Shown here: in pieces, positions 47,237 to 55,072 of the stretch
How the letters are laid out: each line of letters opens with the position of its first letter
Position numbering within the stretch: the first letter of the stretch is position 1
DNA from: Gnetum montanum
Lineage: Eukaryota; Streptophyta; Gnetopsida; Gnetales; Gnetaceae
Reading direction: 5' to 3'
Length of the DNA: 55,072 bases
Assembly: GCA_015680685.1 (NCBI GenBank)
Contig: MNCI01005245.1
Span: forward strand, 988,775-1,043,846
Program-made: the position numbers and the translations under genes
The notes under the pieces: model-generated
The model's database searches: none
What the model was told of the DNA's origin: nothing
Seen by the model: the letters and a program-made list of their open reading frames with translations, nothing else

Positions 47237-47774
47237 TTTTTTTTTTTTTGATACCAAGGGTTACAATATCACCCTTCAAAAGCACTATGTGACACCACTT
47301 AAGAGTCCCAAATTAGTTACAAAAAGAAGATGAACTCAAGGTGGAATATACCTAAACATTCATAGCAAATGCATTCACAGTTGAAGTCATGACATTCGTT
47401 AGAGGATGGTTAGAAGCATAGTGAGAATGCCTTAAGCAACACACACATATTAAGACCTAGGAGAAATACATGCATGCATGACACACTAGCACACAACATT
47501 ACCAAGACACCACACAATGACCAATCCTAGGCTAAATGCAACTAGTCCTAAACCCATCTCCATAAATTGGGGTGGTGGCCCAAGCTAGAGAGGCAAAGCC
47601 TTCCCAACAAGCTTACATATCCTTATGACAAGGATCACAAGTGATCAGGGCCATGTCATTCTTTACTGATGACTAAGATCAAATGGAAACCATAAGGATC
47701 TCCACACTCCTATAAACACCTTTCCCAAGGAAAACAACTTTAATTCATTAACAATGCACATTTTTCTACAACAC
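47237..47774 (-). repeat. retroelement fragment with A-tail, right copy
   Basis: Homologous in the same orientation to 28708-29230. On the minus strand it ends ...GTAACCCTTGGTATC followed by an A-run (the T-run at about 47236-47249), inserted in the integrase frame of J. This favours a 5'-truncated LINE or other tailed retroposon. Confidence 0.5.
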
Positions 47775-47809
47775 TGGCTAGACATTGTCACGAAAAATAA
47801 ATAATTATT
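47775..47809. repeat. 35-bp direct repeat, right boundary of the nested block
   Basis: Partner of 28673-28707 (30/35 identical, no gaps). Confidence 0.7.
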
Positions 47810-48000
47810 GTCATAATGTTGATCCAAGCGATGAATTTTTTTGCATGGCTCAACCAATCGCCAACACAAAATTTAAGGCTAAACAATTCATGGACAAGAA
47901 TTATTTTATAGTAGTTTTGATTTTTTTAATATGAAAATCAATTCTTAATGAATCAATTCTCAAATTTTTTTAATTTGAAAAAGAAAAAGATTCTCTCAAC

Positions 48001-48030
48001 TATATATCTATATATATATATATATATATA
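48001..48030. repeat. TA microsatellite
   Basis: A 30-base run of TA dinucleotides with one TC interruption. A shorter run lies at about 48486-48498. Confidence 0.95.
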
Positions 48031-48129
48031 GTTAAACAAGTGAATATATTTTAATGGGTTATTGTTAGTTTCTTAGGAGATATATAGTAGGTTATTGCGA
48101 TAGTTGTAGGAGGTAGGGAGGAACAATAA

Positions 48130-48262
48130 GGTGTTAATCTAGTGGTAAGACTCTTGATTTGAAACCTGTAAGTCATCAGCTTCATTCTGGTGGGCAATGT
48201 TGAGTTATAAAGTTCTAATTGAACTATATATATTGAAGTGTGCCTCTATTACAATTTTTTTT
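48130..48262 (+). mobile_element. tRNA-derived SINE-like sequence
   Basis: It begins GGTGTTAATCTAGTGGTAAG, which fits a tRNA 5' end and A box. A decayed B-box-like GCTTCATTCTGGTGG follows at the tRNA distance. A non-tRNA tail and a T8 run follow at 48255-48262. A partial copy lies at 48515-48600. No acceptor-stem pairing would make it a working tRNA. Confidence 0.45.
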
Positions 48263-48514
48263 AGGTATAACGACCCCAAATATTGCATTTAGAGGTTTTT
48301 TTCTTTTTTTTTCTTTTTTGAGAGAAACGTTAGGTCTGCTTAAGACATGCCTCTAGGTTAGCAATATAGTAGGTGTATAGGAAGTGAAAGGGGGCTATTG
48401 GTATTAGGCTTTAAAACTAACATTTATGAGTACATTTTCATTTTTAATTTAAGTTATAAGGATTAGTTAGTTTGTCAAACTTAAATATATATATATAAAT
48501 TAAAATACAAATAA

Positions 48515-48600
48515 TGAAAAGCTACCTTAGATGTATGACTCTTGAGTTCAATTTTGGTAGGCAATGTTAACTATATATATTAATGTCTATGTATATTATA
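48515..48600 (+). repeat. partial copy of the SINE-like sequence
   Basis: Shares GACTCTTGAGTTCAATTTTGG and GGCAATGTTAACTATATATATT with 48160-48235. The 5' tRNA-like part is missing. Confidence 0.4.
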
Positions 48601-48651
48601 TTTATTTCTAATTATTTTGGACTTCCAACAACTCTTACGAATTAAGAGGAC

Positions 48652-48725
48652 AAAAGCAAAGCTACAAAGAAGAGTCCTTTTGAGTAGTAGAAAAGCAAAG
48701 CCACAAAGAGGAGTCCTTTAAGTAG
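48652..48725. repeat. two-copy tandem repeat, about 37 bp
   Basis: AAAAGCAAAGCTACAAAGAA and AAAAGCAAAGCCACAAAGAG each lead into GAGTCCTTT..AGTAG, directly ahead of the LINE remnant. Confidence 0.8.
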
Positions 48726-48779
48726 GAAAAATTATGGATGAGAGTTACCTTCATTATCGAGGAGGTTATTGGTATGAAG

Positions 48780-49427
48780 TCATTTTCAAGTTTCCATCCA
48801 AGACCAACTTAATGAGTGTGTGTCAAAATTGATATGCAAAAGCAACAACCTAACTCATTGGAATTTAATGTGAAAGGAAAGACTTTTGTACAAAAAATTT
48901 CATATCTTATGATCCCAAACCATTGTTATTGTTGTCTTGATTCTAATCATCAAAAAGCTCAATGTCCAAAGCTACTGGCCAAGATTGAAGTTGAGAGAAT
49001 TTTTGTTGAATAGGTTAGTAAAGAATTAAAAGATAAAAATATATCTAAGGATATAGTTAATGATACTGTTGAGGTGCACTCCTCAAACAATCCTTCTTCT
49101 TCAAACCCCAAGATGACAAATGCAAAAGACATGAATATGGAGGCTACCAATGTTAGTAAGAATCCTTTTAACCAAGAAGAGGCTCCAAAAGATGCTACTA
49201 GTGGCTGGGAGTGAGTTACTCAGAAATCTTATACCTCAATCACATGTGATAATCATATCTTTAGCGATTTCCCTAAAGGATATCGATCCTCGATTGTTGT
49301 TAATGTTGATCAATCTACTAATAGAAGAACAAATGCTCATCATCCTTTAGTAAATAGCTTTAAGTCTAGAAATTCTTTTAAGGCTTTAGTAGTTGAGGGT
49401 GATCATCCTTCATCTTCACATCCATAA
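48780..49427 (+). pseudogene. LINE ORF1 C-terminal part with zinc knuckle
   Basis: The frame VCVKIDMQKQQ...ISYLMIPNHCYCC.. carries CYCCLDSNHQKAQC (C-x2-C-x4-H-x4-C, near 48930-48970), the nucleic-acid-binding knuckle of plant L1 ORF1 proteins. The end GDHPSSSHP-stop at 49425-49427 overlaps the ORF2 ATG. Internal stops occur (49011-49013 and later). Confidence 0.75.
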
Positions 49428-51152
49428 TGAAGTCTTACTCATGGAATGTTAGGGGACTCTCAAATTCTTGTGCAAGATATATAGTCTGAGATTATATTCG
49501 TAGGCATTCCTAGATGTTGCTTATATTCAAGAAGTTAAAATCCAAGGATTCCATCTTCAAACTTGTTGTAAGCGTATTTTTCCCAATAGTTATTATGTTT
49601 CTTCTCATTATGAACATGGCAAGGGGGGAGCTATAATTCTTCTTCATAGTAAGTGACAAGACTCTATTATTGATCATTGTTATGATAATTTAGGGCATTG
49701 TTTTTAGGTTTGGTTATAGTACGCTAATGAAATCCTAAGGTTTGTTTTCATTCATGCTCCTTGTAACCTAAATGACTAGAAGATTTTTTGGAATTGGCTT
49801 GGGCACAACTTGCCCCCAACTAATTGGATCATTGCAGTAGACTTTAATATGAGTAAGCATCCAAAGGATAAGTTTGGAGGACATAGAGGTGGTTTAGACA
49901 ACAATGAGCTTTCTGTTTGGCTTTCATTAAAGAGCAAATTGAATTTTCAAGAAGCTAATGGAAATTACACCTCTTCTAGTACTTCTAAAGGTTTGCTTGA
50001 AGCAATGCTAGACATGGAGATTCCTATATTTCTTTTAGGTTGGATCAGGTCTACCTATCTATGAATGCTTCTATTCAATTTACTACCACTAATGATGCTC
50101 CTGTTCAGGTATATTATACCGAGGTTTTGTTTTATCATTATCCTATTCATTGGCCTCTTTCCTTTTATGGTTGCTCTTGCTCTTCCAAGGACCTTTATAT
50201 TTTTAACATTACCTTTCTTTGTAGCAACTCCCTTTGCTCTTTATTAATGCAAATATAGAATCTACATCCTAAACCCCTTGGAGAAGATGGTTGGATTGAT
50301 TGGTGTACTAATGCTTGTACTTGTCTCCAATGGTTTTTCAAACATGTAGGTAAATTGGTGGCTTCTTGACTAAATTATCATAAGTCCAAACTTCATAAGG
50401 AAATCTTCTTATTTCAAAATGCTATTAATAAATGTGAAGCTACTGAGGCTCAATTCTGTCACTTGCAAATTGTCAAGGAGAACATGTGTATTATGGATCA
50501 CCATGAAGCTAGAGGCGCTCACCTTTGCACCAGTCTTTATTTGCTCCATATGGATCACCAAGCTACTAAAGATTATTTTCATCTCCTTAAAGGGGAACAC
50601 CTATCCCCTAAAATCCTAGCTATTCAAGTCAATGATAATATCTTCACTTCCAAGACTAACATATTACAAGCTTTCTTTGATTTTTACTCAAGGATTCTTC
50701 GTAAAGAAGATATTGATCCCACTGAAGTTAAGAACTACTTAGGAGTTATTACTCCTATTAATTGTTCCATCTTTGGTGATGCTACTCTTCTTTCTAAATA
50801 GGATCTTGGTAGGGCTCTTCAACAACTTCATGATGGCAAAGCCCCTGGTATGGATGGTCTTCCTATAGAATTCTTCAAGAAATTCTAGCCCACTCTTCAG
50901 AATATTATCTATAATATGTATAAGGAAGCTTTTATAAAAGGTTCTTTTGGTAGAGTAATCAACGTTGATATTATTAAGCTTCTACCCAAGTCAAGAGCTC
51001 GTATGTGCACTAGCAATTGGCACCCTATCACTCTTTTAAATATTGTCTACAAAATTTTTGCTAAAGCTATAGCCAATAAATTAAAACCTTTTCTTCCTTT
51101 CATCTCATCAGCAAAGAGCAAGCAAGTTTTGTTCAAGGTAGGTATATCTTAG
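49427..51152 (+). pseudogene. LINE ORF2: endonuclease and truncated reverse transcriptase
   Basis: ATG at 49427 gives MKSYSWNVRGLSNSC, the standard L1 endonuclease start. YIQEVKIQGF and AVDFNMSKHP (VDFN for the usual GDFN) follow with frame changes. The RT part begins LQQLHDGKAPGMDGLP, IEFFKKF, INVDIIKLLPK, NWHPITLLNIVYKIFAKAIA and NKLKPFLPF. It breaks off in the region normally reading QxxFVxGRxI, at the LTR of E. Several stops make it non-functional. Confidence 0.88.
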
Positions 51153-51960
51153 TGATGAACTGCGATATCGCATCCGTGATATCGAATCCAACCATGCGAT
51201 GTCGAATACCCGATATCGGGGCCTGTCTCTTTGCCTATAAATAAGAGGTGGCACCCTTGGTTTTCACATTAGACAGTTAGTCCCTTAGCTAAACTCTTTC
51301 CATTTTTTCCCTCCATAGTTAGAATTATTTCTACGTGCCCACAGTAGAAGTCATATAGTGAACGGATCTTTATTCGAGCATTGTGTACTTGAGCACACTT
51401 TGTGTACGGCAATAAAGACAAACTTTATGATAAACCTTGTAGCATTCAGAATAGATTAATTAGTGTTAATTATTATTTAATTCTTTCCTAGTTGATTAAT
51501 GATTTCTTTCACCCTACAACTCTCTTAGTTAAATACACTCAATACAACCACTTCGAGCATGCGTGTAGCGCTTGGTAACCCAGTGATGACTAGCATTTGG
51601 TAACCCCAGTAGTGTTGCATTAGTTCAAGATGTGTACAGCAAGTGGGAACGAATACTGATGTTAGGAGTAATAAGAAATTAGTTAATGAGAAGTTAAATT
51701 GGATTAGTTACTTAGTTATCTCTCTCCCCCTCCTTACTAGCGCAGGATATAAAACACACAAAAGCTATAAAAATCATATGCCTCAAGCTTACTTAACCAT
51801 ACAACCATGACATACAAGTAAGTTTGGGAAGACAATGATTAACCAACCCATTATTGTTCCAAAAAGGTGCATAGGCACTTAGTCCTTGGAATTCGACTAG
51901 ATCATGCGTGAAATTCTTGTATTTGTATGGTTGAGCGTAGGGGTACCTCGCCACTCATCA
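51153..51960 (+). repeat. 5' LTR of element E
   Basis: TGATGAACTGCGATATCGC... with GATATC cores at 51165, 51178 and 51212 and GATGTC at 51199, TATAAATA at 51236-51243, end CGCCACTCATCA at 51960. 808 bp. The sequence CTTAG (51148-51152) is the left target flank in the LINE. Confidence 0.9.
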
Positions 51961-51979
51961 TTGGCACCATTGCCGAGGA
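51961..51979 (+). other. primer-binding site of element E
   Basis: TTGGCACCATTGCCGAGGA directly follows the LTR. tRNA-Asp type. Confidence 0.85.
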
Positions 51980-52092
51980 CTTAGTTGTTTGTGTGCTAAG
52001 TAGAACTTAGAAAATCATTCACATCATTGGAATGAACCCTTAGCGTTGGTTAAGGAAAAGATAATAGTACATTGCACATTAAACAAGACAAG

Positions 52093-54488
52093 ATGTCTTC
52101 TTCTTCTCACAAAAACACTTCACCGCTTAAGACTAACACAAGAAGTAATCGGCGGTAGGATACACATGACGTTGATCTGCCAATCCCTCAATAGTTTCGT
52201 GTGGTATATATTCACCCCGATGAATATGTTCCCGACTTCACCTTTATTCTCCATCAAGATGAACAACTGCGTTGGCATGACTTGGAAGGTAACATAGTGT
52301 TACCTCCCAACCATTCAGTCCCAAGTATGCTTCTCCGTGCTCTTACATGAATAGGCATGTAACACTTACATGTAGAATACATTGCACAAGACTCTGATTA
52401 GAGAGATTATCATCCCATAAAGGTGCAACGTCAAATGGATTTGCAATAGGAAAGACACCATAAGTCTTTTAAGGAAAAATGGTCCAAGGATGCCCCCCAC
52501 ATTTTAAGAAAAATTGAGAATGATGAACCTCCATTAGGTAGTCACCCACGTAACGATGTTCCTCCCCTTAACTTTGGCCAAGGGGTTGTGTATCAAAACC
52601 TTCATTCTACTATTCATAACCCAGGTGTTGATACCAATGGGCACAAGGTGTCCGAAAAAGAAATAAGGACACACAAGAAAGGTGGCCATTCTGATCACAA
52701 TCGTAATCAAGGCAGAGACCACTGAAGAGAAGGTAGTTGACACCGTCATGGTGGTAGTTCTCCTTCTTCTTCACCTTCATCATCTCCTTCACCCTCTCCG
52801 TCAATGTCCAGACATAGCCATAGAGAATAAGATTGTGAGGATAAGGGCAAGCAAAGTGGAAGTCACAGATGAAACAGCCAAGATAGAGGATGAGAGCACT
52901 CTAGGGAATCATGACATAGAAGAAGGGAGAGTAGGGAACAATGTAGGTATCACAGAGGCCACAAACAAGATGATCATGATGAACCCCTACTCACTACTCG
53001 AAGCATGCTAGACATAACTGAGGTCATGAGAGTTCCAACAAGGCACCAAAAAGATAGTAGGATCAAGAGGTTAAATATGAATAACATCTCACAATTTTAA
53101 GGGGGATATAACGCTAATCCTCAAAATCACTTACAAGCATTTCACGATGCATGTGCCTTGCAAAACATAGAGAATGAGCAGCAGAAACTTAAGTTGTTCC
53201 CATGGACACTAAAAAAAGAAGTGGAAAGCTAGTACTGGTCCTTAGAACTAGAGTCCATTCATAGGTGGAGTACTATGTTAGAATTGTTCAATGATAAGTA
53301 CCAAATGTACTCCTAGGTGTCTAACTTGCAGAAGCAAATCCAAGGATGGAAATAGGAAAGTCATCAACCCTTAGATGTTGCCATGGGCCGCTATTATGCA
53401 CTATTACATCGTTGTCCGGGCCATGGTTATTCGCAGCAGGATCAGTTACGCCATCTCATAGATGGGCTTAGGCATGAAACGAGAAGAACCCTTGGGACTT
53501 ATCCCCAAGGAAGGTTATCCAAGCTTAGGTCCCATCAAATTCACAGATTACTGGAGAAAGTTGCTAAGGAAGAAGGTGAGCTAAAAAAGAGAGAAAGTGC
53601 AGAAGAATATAACCGAGATCCTTCCCTTTGAAAGAAGGGAGTAAGATTTTGTAAGGATGAGGAAGAGTCACCACTCAAAGAGATGGTGAATAGGAAAACC
53701 TTGCCTATTCAAAATTTAACATCAGAAGTATCGGCAAAGGTAGACCAAATGTTGGATTCCCTAGATAGTAGGTTTCAAACTGTTCTCAAAGTAGTAGAGG
53801 AGTCTAGGGAGCGAAGTAGTGATCATGACAAAAGAAAAAAGAGAGAAGTGAAAAATGCACGTAACAAGGGTAAGGGTAAAGTTGCTATTATTGAAGAGGT
53901 TGTGGAATTAGATACAGACGATGATAGTGGATCCAAGATATGTCAATATAACCATTCTAAGGGATGTTGCCCTGTGATCTCACATCTACAGGAGTTTGGA
54001 ATGTATGCACTTAATCCACGTTTAAACAAACGACAAACATCTCGATGGTTAACTTATTCCCAAGATAACCTAAGGTAATTCCACCAACCTTTAACGTATG
54101 ATCCAAGTGGAACTCCATCACAACTAATTGAGCAACATCAACAGTGGCAACATCCACAATCATAGGGAATGCCACCACCAAGGCAACAATATCCTTACTG
54201 ACAACCTGATCCATATGGATATTACATGCAACATCCAATCTCTCCACGTGACTCTATTGGTCATGTTACTCCTCAACATCACTACCAAGTCCACGAGTAC
54301 TATAGGAATCCCTCTCCTAGGGGTGATATTCCACAAATGTACCATCCTTCAAATCCAGTCGCATATCTCCCACCGATAGCTCCATTACTACTTGCTCCAG
54401 TAATGCAAGGTGAACTCCCTGCTCAACACAACAACACAATGCCGCAAGGGCTATTAATCCCTAACCTATTATTGGTTCTGACAGCCGT
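52093..54488 (+). pseudogene. gag remnant of element E
   Basis: ATG at 52093 (MSSSSHKNTSP). The N-terminal part carries VYIHPDEYVPDFTFILHQDE. A Ser/Pro-rich region lies near 52750-52800. The gag core at about 53110-53340 has decayed motifs (QAFHDACALQNIENEQQKL, FNDKYQMY). An open piece at 53383-53631 gives GRYYALLHRCPGHGYSQQ. A Lys/Arg-rich linker (53820-53880) and a Gln/Pro/Tyr/His-rich tail follow (54080-54480). Stops and frame changes are common. It matches G gag on the other strand. Confidence 0.8.
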
Positions 54489-54898
54489 ATGAAGAAAAGA
54501 CCTTTCTTCAGAACCAATAGTCCAACCAAGCCTTTGCAACCACAAGCAGTTAAGTCTTTGGACATCTCCATATCAAATAAAGCTTTAGAGCCCCCTTCAA
54601 GCCTAACACAGCATTCAACGCATACGGTCATGTTAACACATGCCATTACTGATTGGATCAAAGCTAGCCACCTTCCCAAGAAATTCTCTTATCCTAGGAG
54701 TCCCCTAATATATCTACAAATCATTGGGAATGAGCCATGTAAAGCTCTTTTGGATTCAGGTTCCGATGTCAACCTAATATCCCAAGAAATGTACAAGGCC
54801 TGGAACTTGCCCCCACTAAAAAAGAGCAACATCCGTTTAGAGTTGGCTAACCAGTCTATTACTATTCCCTTGGGATTAGTGGAGGACATTGTTACCAC
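54489..54898 (+). pseudogene. aspartic protease domain of element E, cut by LTR F
   Basis: An open frame of 137 codons. The retropepsin block reads IYLQIIGNEPCKALLDSGSD followed by VNLISQEMYKAWNLPPLKK, with the DSG active-site triad intact (about 54755). IRLELANQSITIPLGLVEDI follows. The frame ends where the LTR begins, so the protease-RT junction is lost. This is the best-preserved pol piece in the window. Confidence 0.85.
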
Positions 54899-55072
54899 TT
54901 CATGAGTGGTGAGGTACCCCTACACTCAGCCATACGAAACGAGCGTAGCACGCAGGATCCGGTCAAACTCCGCAGACTAAATGCCTAAACGCCGCAAGGA
55001 ACACTTGGGGTTAATTAATCATTGTCTTCCCAGACTTACTTGTTGTTGTCACAGTGTATGGTTAAGTAAGTC
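54899..55072 (-). repeat. LTR F (minus strand, partial)
   Basis: On the minus strand the last 174 bases of an LTR end in GGTACCTCACCACTCATGA at 54899. No primer site lies to its left, so this is a 3' LTR end or a solo LTR inserted in E. It continues past the window. Confidence 0.8.

Larger units (their letters stand above)
48740..51152 (+). mobile_element. L1-type LINE remnant, interrupted by element E
   Basis: It holds the end of ORF1 with a CCHC knuckle, then ORF2 with endonuclease and the first part of reverse transcriptase. It stops in the middle of the RT motif at 51152, where LTR E begins. The rest, with the YADD box and tail, should lie beyond E and outside the window. It appears 5'-truncated, since most of ORF1 is missing. 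Confidence 0.85.
51153..54898 (+). mobile_element. element E: 5' half of a gypsy element with gag and protease
   Basis: LTR 51153-51960, primer site 51961-51979, gag from 52093 and protease up to 54898, where minus-strand LTR F begins. It is the same family as G and D. RT and integrase are not seen and would lie beyond F if present. Confidence 0.85.

Noticed and set aside
48130-48205. Functional tRNA gene
   Set aside because: The A-box region looks tRNA-like but the B box is degraded and I cannot pair an acceptor stem. The 3' tail and second copy fit a SINE better.
52682-53011. 109-codon open frame as a gene
   Set aside because: Shadow frame across the gag linker of element E. The gag frame with homologues in G and D is different.

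Overview
This window looks like intergenic chromatin from a seed plant with a very large, retrotransposon-filled genome. A gymnosperm is my best guess, but the sequence does not prove it. The evidence is AT-rich DNA, many decayed Ty3/gypsy LTR elements nested in one another, L1-type LINE remnants, and only one gene that looks intact and constrained. I see no bacterial, organellar or viral gene set.

Layout. 1-1967: 5' end of a minus-strand gypsy element (D: gag, primer-binding site, LTR). 1968-9832: 3' part of a plus-strand element (C) with an ORF2 remnant, a 2.6-kb insertion, and a 3' LTR that itself holds a solo LTR. 9833-14315: AT-rich DNA with no gene I can support. 14316-23854: element B (LTR, gag, internal promoter, intron-like segment, ORF2, LTR), flanked by a 118-bp direct repeat. 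23855-26273: intergenic. 26274-28315: a two-exon CDK-like protein kinase gene whose catalytic motifs are changed (predicted pseudokinase). 28673-47809: a 19-kb nested block bounded by 35-bp direct repeats. It holds retroelement fragments, a chromovirus integrase piece (J), the polymerase-bearing minus-strand gypsy element G (29978-46494), and inside G the plus-strand element A (31301-37708, 5-bp target duplication AATAG). 47810-48740: AT-rich DNA with a TA microsatellite and tRNA-like SINE pieces. 48740-51152: an L1-type LINE, cut by element E (LTR, PBS, gag, protease; 51153-54898), which runs into the minus-strand LTR F at the window end.

How the parts relate. A, B, C, D, E and G share LTR ends (TGATGA...CTCATCA). 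Where visible they also share a primer-binding site of the tRNA-Asp type and a purine tract preceded by a GAGGATGAGTT-like box. G carries protease, RT, RNase H and integrase with Athila/Tat-like motifs, all decayed. A and B, and the visible part of C, have no polymerase. Instead they carry gag and/or a second protein (ORF2) with a coiled-coil tail that resembles the 'putative plant transposon protein' family. In front of ORF2 lies a second LTR-like promoter (GATATC-type array plus TATA) and a short segment with a splice-donor-like end and, in A and C, an acceptor-like end. This is the most unusual system in the window: a pol-less retrotransposon group with its own internally promoted, probably spliced second gene, likely mobilised by G/E-type relatives.

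All retroelement reading frames here contain stops or frameshifts. The kinase is the only long frame in the window that is open, spliced in phase and distinctly GC-richer than its surroundings.
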